Origin: DASYAN01 sp036501345
GTDB lineage: Bacteria > Chloroflexota > Ktedonobacteria > Ktedonobacterales > Ktedonobacteraceae
Length of the DNA: 8,990 bases
Assembly: GCA_036501345.1 (NCBI GenBank)
Contig: DASYAN010000349.1
Span: forward strand, 1-8,990
Direction: 5' to 3'
Below are positions 1 through 7,161 of the stretch, one piece after another. The position numbers and the translations under genes were made by a program. The notes under the pieces were generated by a model. The model was not told the origin of the DNA, did not search any database, and worked only from the letters and a program-made list of their open reading frames with translations. How positions within the stretch are numbered: the first letter of the stretch is position 1; each line of letters opens with the position of its first letter.

Positions 1-846
1 TATCGGATCGCCTGCTGGAGGCACCTTGGCTTTCATCATTGTGCCGATCAGGCCGCCCAGCGTAGCGATCCCTGTACCAACGCCGAGTAGAAACACCAGG
101 GATATAGCTTCTAGCGGAAGCTGATTAACCACCGTCATCAAGCCGGGTGGTCCCATATCTATCTGCCCTGCTAGCAGTCCCCATGCCCACGTACCCGCCC
201 ATGCGATGATCCCTGCAGTTAATCCTGCCACGAGACCAGCCAGCGATCCTGCACGCACCCTGCCTGTCTGTTTTGAAGCGAACATACCAGCAAGCAAAAA
301 TGCCACAATTGGGAGGATAATAATCAGGAGGGCACGAATATGAACAACAGGAGTGTACTCGAGGGGGGCAATCGCTAGAGTACCAAGACAGATACCAAGG
401 CAGATACCAGAGATAGTGCCATAGGTCCACACGATCTTTGCTGAACTATTGGGAGCATTCATCCATTGCTCCATATTACCGATCAGACCACCCAACATGC
501 CCATCACGGCACCAATGCCTAACATAAACACAAAAAGTGCATTTAAGTCGGGTCTTGCTCCTTGTAATAGCGTAACTACCGAAAGAATGATCCCGCTAGT
601 TAACCCTGCCACGAGACCAGCTAGCGATCCTGTACGCACCCTGCCCGCCTGTTTTGAGGAGAGCATACCAGCAAGCAAAAATGCCACCATTGTGAGGACA
701 ATAACTAGGTTGCCCATTGTGATACTACCAGGGACATCATTACGTTCCAGAATTTGGGGGACAATTGATAGAATGGCCACACACACACCAGTGATAGCAC
801 CATAGGTCCACACGACCTTCGTTGGACTCTTGAAAATTTTTATCAT
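1..846 (-). CDS. Polytopic membrane protein with internal tandem duplication (C-terminus cut by window edge)
   Basis: The minus frame is open from ATG at 846-844 to the left edge, giving at least 282 residues with no stop. The product is strongly hydrophobic with about eight predicted membrane segments. It consists of two homologous halves of about 127-140 residues: WTYGAITGVC / WTYGTISGIC near the starts, VAFLLAGM / VAFLLAGM in the middle, and GRVRTGSLAGLVAGLTSGII / GRVRAGSLAGLVAGLTAGII after that. Short basic loops containing SKQxGRVR separate hydrophobic helices, and conserved glycines suggest close helix packing. A possible ribosome site (AAGGA) lies about 13 nt before the ATG, farther than ideal. 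I do not recognise a named family and no enzymatic motif is visible, so the function is unknown. The plus-strand frames opposite it are rich in Pro and Cys and look like shadows. Confidence 0.75.
   Translation of the reverse strand, partial: MIKIFKSPTKVVWTYGAITGVCVAILSIVPQILERNDVPGSITMGNLVIVLTMVAFLLAGMLSSKQAGRVRTGSLAGLVAGLTSGIILSVVTLLQGARPDLNALFVFMLGIGAVMGMLGGLIGNMEQWMNAPNSSAKIVWTYGTISGICLGICLGTLAIAPLEYTPVVHIRALLIIILPIVAFLLAGMFASKQTGRVRAGSLAGLVAGLTAGIIAWAGTWAWGLLAGQIDMGPPGLMTVVNQLPLEAISLVFLLGVGTGIATLGGLIGTMMKAKVPPAGDPI
218..694 (-). repeat. Intragenic tandem duplication, 381-bp offset
   Basis: Bases 218-313 and 599-694 are about nine-tenths identical and lie exactly 381 bp (127 codons) apart inside the membrane-protein gene. 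The match includes the segment encoding GSLAGLVAGL and VAFLLAGM. Outside this core the halves are similar at protein level but less so in DNA, which suggests an older duplication with a locally conserved or gene-converted core. Confidence 0.8.
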
Positions 847-948
847 TTGCGTAATATAATCCTTTGAGTTAATTGTAGCTGAATTTTGTACACCTTTTTA
901 GGGGAAGAGAGGGACAAATTTCACTTTCGCAAGAGCCTACTATTTTTA

Positions 949-1105
949 GGGTGTATGAAAAACTTGTCGATGGCGTAGCATGGGGAGAGCCACGGACGCG
1001 CTGAAGCGGGTCCCTACCACATTATACGGCCCGCTGAAGCGGGCGCAGGAGGCTATTGCTGTCCTGCTTGCCAAGTCGGCTCACCTACAACTAATTCATA
1101 CACCC
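949..1105. mobile_element. MITE-like element, 157 bp, with 19-bp terminal inverted repeats
   Basis: The left end (949-967) reads GGGTGTATGAAAAACTTGT. The reverse complement of the right end (1087-1105) reads GGGTGTATGAATTAGTTGT, so 16 of 19 bases match including the outer 11. The flanks carry a near-direct repeat, CTATTTTTA (940-948) and CTATTTTCA (1106-1114), consistent with a 9-bp target-site duplication with one change. The interior is GC-richer than the flanks and contains a short stem, CCCGC-TGAA-GCGGG, near 1030-1043. No convincing transposase is encoded, so this is either a non-autonomous element or an internally deleted insertion sequence of unknown family. Confidence 0.6.
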
Positions 1106-1419
1106 CTATTTTCAGCCTTAAACATCAAACTCAAGAGGGCGTTGCACTACATGTACTGCTTGTCTAGTTGGTATGTCAAACAAATTGCAAATTTTAACTT
1201 TATTTCGCTCATGATCAGCTCGATTAATTTTCAGTGGACTTAGGCCTCCATAAATACCCTATCCACCACGTGCGAGCATTCCCATATCTCTGACCACTAG
1301 AGAGGGCATCTCTATCTTTGCACATTTCCAACTCGAACCACTTCTCATTAAGAGGATACCTGATCAATGAGTACTTTTTCAAGCGAAAAAAAGACACTTT
1401 GAAGGAAAAAAGGGACACT
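1106..1419. other. Gene-poor stretch; AT-rich direct repeats at its right end
   Basis: I see no gene here. Near the right end two similar units, CGAAAAAAAGACACTTT (1384-1400) and GGAAAAAAGGGACACTTT (1404-1421), lie about 20 bp apart, next to a perfect 14-bp palindrome CACTTTATAAAGTG (1416-1429). Closely spaced terminal repeats like these are seen at ends of some insertion sequences, but no partner end or transposase is visible. The palindrome overlaps the stop codon of the adjacent peptidase gene, so an old insertion could have changed that protein's C-terminus. Confidence 0.35.
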
Positions 1420-2034
1420 TTATAAAGTGGGCCTATTCTCTACAAGCTTACTCCAAAAAACTGCAAAGATAGAGGGCATTTTCTGCCGAGGAACTGGTCC
1501 GTTATATGAGCTTGCTTGAAGGATGCATTGGGCGACACTCATACCATTTACAGCATAGTTCTGGTTGAAGTTGATAAGACTGCCAGTCCATGGGTCCATT
1601 GCCTGATAACTTTCATTCAAATTCTTCTGATAGAGGACAACGTAGTGACTTGGGGAAGTGTCTGCTGGGAGATGATTAAAGGAAACACCCACAACAACGG
1701 GAATATCTTTGTGAAGCTGTCGATCAATTAAACTCATATCTGCCGGATTATTCGGATAGAGGTTGTTAAAAACGAGGATGACGTCTGGATAGAGTTTAGT
1801 GATGGCAGACCAAATGATGAGGTCATAATTCCCGTTGCCATTGTTGGCGTAGCCTTTGATGCGGATGAGATCTTGGTTGAGTTGATGAGGGTCTGTGTTT
1901 TTGCCGAAGTAAACCAAAAGAGAGGCAACGCAAGTAAGAGTGCATCCGTAACCTCCAATTGTTATTCCTTGTCCTGTTCCTAGCTCTTCGTTTGACCAGG
2001 ATGAGTTTCTTTGTGAGAAGATTGGATACTTCAT
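1420..2034 (-). CDS. Papain-like cysteine peptidase, C39_2-type
   Basis: This is a 204-residue protein with the layout of the Peptidase_C39_2-like (papain-fold) family. An N-terminal YPIFSQRNSSW segment carries the likely oxyanion Gln8. IGGYGCTLTC carries the likely nucleophile Cys31. SHYVVLY carries the catalytic His130, and MDPWTG carries Asp147. No signal peptide is visible, so it is probably cytosolic or released by another route. The start is fixed by a strong ribosome site, GGAGG (reverse complement of 2039-2044), 5 nt before the ATG. It is divergent from the dehydrogenase gene at 2149. The family includes peptidoglycan- and peptide-processing enzymes and the substrate cannot be told. 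It shares the general fold with the exporter's peptidase domain but is too far away to link to that system. The last residues run into the AT-rich repeats at 1416-1429, so the C-terminus may be altered. Confidence 0.8.
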   Translation of the reverse strand: MKYPIFSQRNSSWSNEELGTGQGITIGGYGCTLTCVASLLVYFGKNTDPHQLNQDLIRIKGYANNGNGNYDLIIWSAITKLYPDVILVFNNLYPNNPADMSLIDRQLHKDIPVVVGVSFNHLPADTSPSHYVVLYQKNLNESYQAMDPWTGSLINFNQNYAVNGMSVAQCILQASSYNGPVPRQKMPSIFAVFWSKLVENRPTL

Positions 2035-2148
2035 TTTTCCTCCAGATATTAACTGCCCCTATATGTAGTATAGCATAACAGTAGAAAAAGTAAGGACTAA
2101 ATCTCCCAATAGATTTTGCGGGAGAGATAAAGGAAAGAGAGAAGATCA
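2035..2148. promoter_or_regulatory. Divergent intergenic region with putative promoter and hairpin
   Basis: Both flanking genes must start here. For the minus-strand peptidase a TATACT hexamer (complement of 2067-2072) is a possible -10, with a poor TTACTT (complement of 2088-2093) 15 bp upstream. In front of the dehydrogenase gene an inverted repeat, TCTCCC (2102-2107) and GGGAGA (2120-2125), could be an operator or a leader hairpin. The plus-strand ribosome site is the purine-rich AAAGGAAAGAGAG at 2129-2141. Motifs were read by eye and no regulator is assigned. Confidence 0.3.
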
Positions 2149-3033
2149 ATGCAAAATAAACCATTGTATGACAAAGTTGTTGTCGTTGCCGGAGGAACAC
2201 GCGGTGCGGGACGTGGAATTGCGCTTACTCTTGCTGAAGCGGGTGCAACTATCTACGTCACTGGGCGGAGTACGCGAGGAAAGCCTGCTATGAAAGGTCG
2301 GCCTGAAACCATTGAAGAGACAGCTGACTTGGTCAATGCAAGAGGAGGAAGAGGGATTGCTGTGCAAGTTGATCATACCATCGAAAATGAGGTCAAAGCA
2401 CTCTTTGAACGTGTTAGGAATGAGCAGGAAGGCAAGCTTGACATTCTGGTAAATGATATCTGGGGCGGTGATGAATTGGCTATGTGGGACAAACCCTTCT
2501 GGAAGCATGATTTACGCAAGGGATTATTGATGCAAGAAAGAGCTGTTCACACTCATATAATTACCAGTTACTACGGTGTTCCTTTAATGGTCGCCCAGAA
2601 TCGGGGACTTGTTATCGAGATAACAGATGGGAGTGACTATAGTTATCGTGGTAGTTTTTTCTACAGTCTCGCGAAGATTGGTCCAATTCATCTTGCTGAG
2701 GCAATGGCAAAAGAGCTGCGCCCACATCATATTACAGCACTTGCTTTAACTCCTGGATTTTTACGCTCTGAAGCGATGCTAGATCACTTTGGGGTTACAG
2801 AAGCAACTTGGAAAGAAGCAATTAAAAAAGATCCACATTTTACAATGTCTGAAACACCATTCTATATTGGTCGTGCAGTGCTTGCGCTGGCACTTGATGA
2901 AAATGTAGCAGAAAAATCTGGGAAAGCATTTACAAGCTGGGGGCTGGCACATGAATATGGCTTTACCGATGTAGATGGACGTAAACCGGATTGGGGACGC
3001 TATTTCGCTGAACATATTGAAAATAAATTGTAA
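2149..3033 (+). CDS. Short-chain dehydrogenase/reductase (SDR) family oxidoreductase
   Basis: This 294-residue protein has a Rossmann fold binding NAD(P). The nucleotide-binding glycine motif is GGTRGAGRG (residues 15-23), followed by VTGRSTR (38-44), whose Arg residues favour NADP(H). The usual NNAG motif appears as VNDIWGG (101-107), a variant seen in DHRS1-like bacterial SDRs. The catalytic Tyr and Lys are in YSLAK (Tyr172, Lys176), with the Ser/Asp region ITDGSD just before. ALTPGFLRSE (198-207) matches the family's PG motif after the active site. The C-terminus is longer than in classical 250-residue SDRs and carries YGFTDVDGRKPDWG. It would reduce or oxidise a carbonyl/alcohol substrate in the cytosol; the substrate cannot be inferred. 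A purine-rich ribosome site precedes the ATG. There is no sign of an operon with neighbours. Confidence 0.9.
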   Translation: MQNKPLYDKVVVVAGGTRGAGRGIALTLAEAGATIYVTGRSTRGKPAMKGRPETIEETADLVNARGGRGIAVQVDHTIENEVKALFERVRNEQEGKLDILVNDIWGGDELAMWDKPFWKHDLRKGLLMQERAVHTHIITSYYGVPLMVAQNRGLVIEITDGSDYSYRGSFFYSLAKIGPIHLAEAMAKELRPHHITALALTPGFLRSEAMLDHFGVTEATWKEAIKKDPHFTMSETPFYIGRAVLALALDENVAEKSGKAFTSWGLAHEYGFTDVDGRKPDWGRYFAEHIENKL

Positions 3034-3110
3034 GTTGTGGACCAGATATCGGAGCAGTTCCTTGAAGTGATGCTATTTGGCCCGTACATGGCTTATCCTC
3101 TAAACGGAAA

Positions 3111-3139
3111 GTAAAAAAGCGTAAAAAACACTTTTTTAC
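3111..3139 (+). terminator. Possible weak terminator after the SDR gene
   Basis: GTAAAAAAG (3111-3119) pairs perfectly with CTTTTTTAC (3131-3139) across an 11-nt loop. The stem is 9 bp but AT-rich and lacks a separate U-tract, so termination would be weak. It lies about 77 bp after the dehydrogenase stop codon. Confidence 0.35.
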
Positions 3140-3407
3140 CTATTCTACCACTTTTGCCTACCCTCTGCCTGAGTGGGTATGTTCACTCACTCTGATGGCT
3201 CAATATTTCTACACATCGCTGTGGGGTAGCGTTGTTAATGTCTGGTTTGCAAAGTCGCTCAGAAATCTATTCTAGCTTCAATCTGTGGAATATAGGGTTA
3301 TATCTGCTTTTCTTAATTTTTGTCATTTGTATAATATTAATAGGTAGATTGTTTTGTAGAAAGCATTACTGTTTGTATTGCGATTTATCCATAGATTGGA
3401 ATTTTCC
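3140..3407. other. Intergenic stretch, no gene seen
   Basis: AT-rich sequence with no supported gene. A small inverted repeat, TGAGTG/CACTCA, is present near 3169-3188. The promoter of the ancestral protease gene may once have been here, but no convincing promoter pair is visible. Confidence 0.3.
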
Positions 3408-3754
3408 ATGAAGCATATCATAGCTGTAATGATTGGATTAGTACTGACTTGAATGACGTTTCAGCCGATGCTGATCCTCGCACTGGTGCTTCTGTCTATG
3501 ATAGTTATGGTGAGTCTGGATGGCTCGTCTTCGGCGGAACAAGTATGTCTGCTCCTATCATTGCTGGTGTCTATGCTCTGAGTGGTAACGCTAGTAAGGT
3601 CACTGGATCATATCCATATAGCCATACAACCTCTTTGTATGATATCACTACAGAAAGCAATGGGTCTTGTGACATCTCCTACTTATGTACGGCAGAAGTT
3701 GGCTATGATGGTCCAACAGGGCTTGGTACACCACAGGGTACAGGGGCATTCTAA
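3408..3754 (+). pseudogene. Sedolisin (S53) serine protease remnant, internally deleted
   Basis: ATG at 3408 opens a short frame encoding MKHIIAVMIGLVLT, which resembles the start of a signal peptide, then stops. In a different frame, from about 3449 (TTG) to the stop at 3752-3754, about 100 residues match the C-terminal end of sedolisins. These are NDVSADADPRTG, then WLVFGGTSMSAPIIAG carrying the catalytic Ser (Ser32 of the fragment), LYDITTESNGSC, and GYDGPTGLGTPQGTG with the Asp residues expected of the calcium site. The catalytic Glu/Asp pair and the oxyanion Asp, several hundred residues earlier in intact enzymes, are missing. The simplest reading is a large internal deletion that joined the signal-peptide start out of frame to the enzyme's end. 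The fragment cannot be an active protease. A spontaneous start of the C-terminal part at TTG is possible but has no clear ribosome site. Confidence 0.75.
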
Positions 3755-3893
3755 TCTACGGCATGGTTCAAATGAGCTTGCTAGTTACTCACAGAGTGGG
3801 TTCAACTAGTGCCACCAGTGGTTTGTGAGGATCGGTATACTGAACGTAGTGGATCTTTTATCGTTTTCAATATTGACTGATGGAAAATATCTT

Positions 3894-4562
3894 ATGCCAG
3901 CAACCAATCAACCACTATTTCGCAGCAATGCTCTAAAGCACTATATGCAGGGTAGAGAAAAGCATACATTGCCTCGCTTTATCTCTCTGCCTGTCACCAT
4001 CCTTTTATGGACGATACTTGTCTTGTTCCTCGCAGCTGGAGCATGGGTCTGGGGCGAAAAAGTACCGATTTATGCGACAACTCAGGGAATAGTCGTAGTT
4101 CAGTCTGCTACTCAGCCTTCTGGAAAGTCAGCGTCTGTAACCGGGAAGCAGGCATCTGCGCCGGGGAAATCAGTACCTACAACGGTGAAGTCAGCGTCTG
4201 TAACCGGGAAGCAGGCACCTGTAACTGAAAAGTCGATACCTCCTGTGGCCATGGCCATCTTTTTCTTCCCTCCCGCGCAGGCACAAAACCTGCATACAGG
4301 TGTGCCTATTCGTCTGAGCGTTAGCCTGTCAGGTCCGCAGGTCAACAGCTATATTACCAGTGTTGAGCCCGGTGTGATGAGTCCAGAGGCCTTGCGCTCG
4401 CACTTCCATCTTGAGAATGTTTCGCTTCCCATCACTCAGCCGTCGGCGGTTGTCATCGTCAAACTGGACCCTGCTTTTGCAAAAACCTATGCAGGTAGTA
4501 CTCTAAATGCCGATGTACAGGTGGGATCACAAAGTCTAATCTCGCTTTTACCAGGAGCCTAG
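3894..4562 (+). CDS. Short HlyD-like membrane adaptor of the peptide exporter
   Basis: The 222-residue product has a cytosolic start (MPATNQPLFRSNALKHYMQG), one membrane segment (about residues 29-53) and a mostly extracytoplasmic remainder. It ends in beta-rich sequence (VVIVKLDPAFAKTYAGSTLN, then VQVGSQSLISLLPG) like the C-terminus of membrane-fusion proteins. The start MxxxxPLFRxxALxxY and its position directly before a C39-ABC exporter support an adaptor role. It is half the usual HlyD length and has no long coiled coil. Residues 77-118 instead are six 7-residue repeats (GKSASVT type). I chose ATG 3894, with GGAAAA 8-9 nt upstream, rather than in-frame GTG 3825, which has no good ribosome site. 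The gap to the exporter gene is 112 bp, so co-transcription is likely unless the hairpin at 4632 terminates. Family assignment rests on pattern recognition only. Confidence 0.65.
   Translation: MPATNQPLFRSNALKHYMQGREKHTLPRFISLPVTILLWTILVLFLAAGAWVWGEKVPIYATTQGIVVVQSATQPSGKSASVTGKQASAPGKSVPTTVKSASVTGKQAPVTEKSIPPVAMAIFFFPPAQAQNLHTGVPIRLSVSLSGPQVNSYITSVEPGVMSPEALRSHFHLENVSLPITQPSAVVIVKLDPAFAKTYAGSTLNADVQVGSQSLISLLPGA
4122..4247 (+). repeat. Six in-frame 21-bp tandem repeats (minisatellite)
   Basis: Six consecutive 21-bp units encode GKSASVT, GKQASAP, GKSVPTT, VKSASVT, GKQAPVT and EKSIPPV. A 30-bp stretch at 4125-4154 recurs exactly at 4188-4217, three units later, so the array probably grew by duplication of a pair or triplet of units. 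All changes keep the frame and the Lys at position 2. Confidence 0.9.
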
Positions 4563-4624
4563 TTTATTTGGGAGGATAGTACTTCTCTGCTCCTAACAAA
4601 AAGTTCTGGTTATAGCTACAGAAA

Positions 4625-4674
4625 AAGGAGGGGCGCTATTCCCTTTCACGAGGGAAATAGCGCCTGATTGTTCT
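4625..4674 (+). promoter_or_regulatory. Shine-Dalgarno, hairpin, then start codon: structured initiation region of the exporter
   Basis: A perfect AAGGAGG (4625-4631) is followed at once by a stem-loop. GGCGCTATT (4632-4640) pairs with AATAGCGCC (4656-4664), and CCCT (4641-4644) pairs with AGGG (4651-4654), with one bulged A (4655) and a 6-nt loop. Ten unpaired bases then lead to ATG at 4675. Linear spacing (43 nt) is far too long for initiation; with the hairpin folded the effective spacing is 10 nt. Phage T4 gene 38 is a known case of this arrangement. The alternative is an intrinsic terminator for the upstream gene, but the tail TGATTGTTCT is not a U-tract. Confidence 0.55.
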
Positions 4675-7140
4675 ATGCGCGATCAAGAAACCAAGCTAAT
4701 GAAAGCTGTGCACGATCAAAAAACCAAGCAACTGCAAGCCGCTCCACGACAAAAAGGACGTCGCTTCTCTTTGTCCAGTCTAGGAAAAAAAAAGTGGGGA
4801 GCGATTCCTCCTTCATGGAAGGGAATACCTCCTAGCCATCCGATCTACGATCAAGAAACCAGGTTAATGAAAGCCATTCGACCACAAAAAGCGCGTCTAC
4901 AAAAAAAGCGCCGTTTCTCTTTGTCCAGTTTGGTGCGCAGAACACATAGTAGGCGTGTGCATCCACTGGCTCAGATGAGTAAAGTAGAGTGTGGATTAAC
5001 TTGTCTGGCTATGATGCTTACCTATTATGGTCGCAAGACATCAGTCTCAGAGTTACGGACACGCTTCAGTGTCGGCCGCGATGGTGCCTCTGCTTTAGGT
5101 ATTGTGAAAGCTGCACGTAACATGGGCATGCGCGTAAAAGCCCTTTCTCTCCAGCACACTGAGATGCGCCGTATTCTTCTCCCGGCGATTGTCCATTGGG
5201 AGTTCAATCATTTCTTGATTGTTGAACGCTGGTCTCCAAAAAGAGTTTACGTTGTAGATCCGGCTCAAGGACGACGTAGATTAACGGCTGAGGAGTTTGA
5301 TGCAGGATTTACTGGCATTGCTATTACACTCGAACCAGGTGCTAATTTTGATCGAAATACACCACCTTCTCCTGTATCACTGCGTTCTTATATGGTACAA
5401 GGTATCAAACAGGCTCCAGGAGCGCTTTTGCAGATTATACTGGCTTCGATTGTCCTCCAGGTTTTTGGGCTAGTGATGCCCTTTATGACCAAGATAGTGG
5501 TCGACCAGATCTTGCCGTTCAAGATCAGCAATATGATGACGGTGCTGGGAGTAGGAATGATACTGTTGTTCTCCGCACAGACAATCACCACGCTTTTGCG
5601 CGAATGGCTACTCGTATACTTGCGTGCTCGTATTGATATTCACATGATGCTGGGCTTTTTTAAACATCTATTATCACTACCATATAGCTTCTTTCTGCAG
5701 CGCTCAAGTGGTGACCTGCTGACGCGGATGGCCAGTAATATGACCATCCGCGATATACTCAGCAGTAATCTTATTGGAGCAATGCTAGATAGCAGTATGG
5801 TTATCGTCTATTTGCTGATTTTACTCTCGCAGTCATTACCATTCACCCTACTTACTTTGGCGATTGGAGTAGTGCAAATGCTGTTTATCGTCTTTACCTA
5901 TAGTCCTATCCGTGAGTTGGCGCGTCAGGAATTGAACTCACAAGGCAAATCACAGGGCTATCTGGCTGAAGCGTTGAATGGTATTGCAACGGTAAAAGCA
6001 GCTGGTGCTGAAGAAGAAGTGTATGATCGCTGGTCAAACCATTTCTTTGACCAATTGAGTGTCTCGGTGCGCCGCGGTTATTTTTCATCACTAGCGAGTG
6101 CCATCATGTCGGTGATTGGCTCTTTTTCTTCTATTGCCTTGCTATGGCTTGGTGCCGTGCAGGTACTAAATGGCTCAATGAGTGTAGGAACTATGCTGGC
6201 ATTGAACACACTGGCAGGCAGCTTCTTAGGTCCACTTTCTTCATTGGTAGGGAGAGCTCAGCAATTGCAACTTGTACAGGCCAATCTGGAACGCTTAACC
6301 GATATCACAGCAGCCGAGCCTGAGCAACATAAGCAGGTTGTGCAATCGCCACCCAAGTTGAGTGGACACGTTCAAATGGAGAATGTCGGTTTTCGTTATA
6401 GCTCTGAAAGTGCAGAAGTCCTCCGTTCCATCAATCTGACGATCAGGTCTGGACAGAAGATTGCCATTGTTGGGCGAACTGGCTCGGGTAAAAGTACGCT
6501 TGGTAGATTATTGCTAGGGCTTTCTCTTCCAACGAGTGGTACTATTAGCTACGATGGCATCCCGTTGCAGCATATGCGATGCCAGGAAGTACGACGGCAA
6601 TTTGGAGTGGTGATGCAGGATACTGTGATTTTTAGCGGGACCATTCTCGAGAATCTAACGCTTAACAACCCTAAGATGAGTAGAGAACAGGCTATGTATG
6701 CTGCCAAAATCGCTGCTATTCATGAAGATATTATGAAAATGCCTATGGGCTATGACACATTTGTTGGCGAAGGTGGCAGTGCGTTATCCGGTGGCCAGCG
6801 ACAGCGTATGGCGATTGCTCGTGCAGTTGCGCATAACCCTGTTATGTTGTTGTTAGATGAGGCCACTAGTAGCCTGGATGTGATCACTGAGCAACGTGTG
6901 GCGGAACACCTGGAATCTTTTGCCTGTACCCAGATTATTATTGCCCATCGTCTCAGTACGATTCGTAAGGCGGATATTATCCTAGTACTCGATGACGGAG
7001 TGATCGTGGAACAGGGCACGCATGACCAATTGCTCCATAGTAATGGCTACTATAGTAGGCTTATTCAACAGCAATTGATGGAACGAAAGCGTAGCAGGTC
7101 TAATCTATCCCGTGTGAGCTTACATCAACTCACATCGTAG
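4675..7140 (+). CDS. Peptidase-containing ABC transporter (C39 domain), bacteriocin-type exporter
   Basis: An 821-residue inner-membrane protein that should cut leader peptides after a Gly-Gly or Gly-Ala type site and export the cores. A C39 peptidase domain (about 96-225) has Gln100, nucleophile Cys106 in VECGLTC, His179 in FNHFLIVE and Asp195 in VDPAQG. The transmembrane domain (about 240-525) has roughly six helices. The ATPase domain (about 565-800) has Walker A GRTGSGKST (600-608), Q-loop Gln648, signature LSGGQ (704-708), Walker B MLLLDEA (724-730), D-loop SSLD and switch His758; all are intact. Unusual is about 95 residues of Lys/Arg-rich sequence before the peptidase, with an internal duplication (DQETKLMKA / DQETRLMKA and RRFSLSSL twice). 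Family members normally have only a few residues there. Later in-frame ATGs (4699, 4867, 4975) have no good ribosome site, so 4675 is preferred. The two precursor genes downstream are the likely substrates. Confidence 0.93.
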   Translation: MRDQETKLMKAVHDQKTKQLQAAPRQKGRRFSLSSLGKKKWGAIPPSWKGIPPSHPIYDQETRLMKAIRPQKARLQKKRRFSLSSLVRRTHSRRVHPLAQMSKVECGLTCLAMMLTYYGRKTSVSELRTRFSVGRDGASALGIVKAARNMGMRVKALSLQHTEMRRILLPAIVHWEFNHFLIVERWSPKRVYVVDPAQGRRRLTAEEFDAGFTGIAITLEPGANFDRNTPPSPVSLRSYMVQGIKQAPGALLQIILASIVLQVFGLVMPFMTKIVVDQILPFKISNMMTVLGVGMILLFSAQTITTLLREWLLVYLRARIDIHMMLGFFKHLLSLPYSFFLQRSSGDLLTRMASNMTIRDILSSNLIGAMLDSSMVIVYLLILLSQSLPFTLLTLAIGVVQMLFIVFTYSPIRELARQELNSQGKSQGYLAEALNGIATVKAAGAEEEVYDRWSNHFFDQLSVSVRRGYFSSLASAIMSVIGSFSSIALLWLGAVQVLNGSMSVGTMLALNTLAGSFLGPLSSLVGRAQQLQLVQANLERLTDITAAEPEQHKQVVQSPPKLSGHVQMENVGFRYSSESAEVLRSINLTIRSGQKIAIVGRTGSGKSTLGRLLLGLSLPTSGTISYDGIPLQHMRCQEVRRQFGVVMQDTVIFSGTILENLTLNNPKMSREQAMYAAKIAAIHEDIMKMPMGYDTFVGEGGSALSGGQRQRMAIARAVAHNPVMLLLDEATSSLDVITEQRVAEHLESFACTQIIIAHRLSTIRKADIILVLDDGVIVEQGTHDQLLHSNGYYSRLIQQQLMERKRSRSNLSRVSLHQLTS
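4681..4929 (+). repeat. Imperfect direct repeat encoding the duplicated N-terminus of the exporter
   Basis: GATCAAGAAACC at 4681 recurs at 4849 (offset 168), and the CTTCTCTTTGTCCAGT-type segment following 4759 recurs after 4909 (offset 150). The 18-bp change in offset is an in-frame gap of six codons. The encoded copies span roughly residues 3-37 and 59-86, separated by the Pro/Trp-rich linker WGAIPPSWKGIPPSHP. Confidence 0.8.
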
Positions 7141-7161
7141 CTGCATAAACATTTGATTGTT

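Noticed and set aside
449..805. Plus-strand open frame of 118 codons and the minus-strand 101-codon frame at 125-430
   Set aside because: Both lie opposite or out of frame with the long minus-strand membrane-protein frame, whose translation shows regular hydrophobic segments and an internal duplication. Their own translations are rich in Pro, Cys or Arg without pattern.
980..1243. Plus-strand open frame of 87 codons starting inside the MITE-like element
   Set aside because: It crosses the element's right terminal repeat into unrelated AT-rich DNA, has no ribosome site and resembles no family I know.
1224..1418. Minus-strand GTG-initiated frame of 64 codons downstream of the peptidase gene
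   Set aside because: It begins inside the AT-rich direct repeats, has no clear ribosome site and no recognisable motif. A transposase remnant was considered but could not be supported.
3036..3113. Short open frame just after the SDR stop, encoding about 25 residues
   Set aside because: No ribosome site or family resemblance, and too short to support as a gene.
4122..4247. CRISPR array
   Set aside because: The 21-bp units are contiguous with no spacers, and they stay in frame inside a coding region.
4112..4345. Minus-strand frame with repeated ACFPVTDADF segments, and a plus-strand frame at 4007-4228 with repeated CNREAG segments
   Set aside because: The repetition is only the 21-bp minisatellite of the adaptor gene read in other frames.
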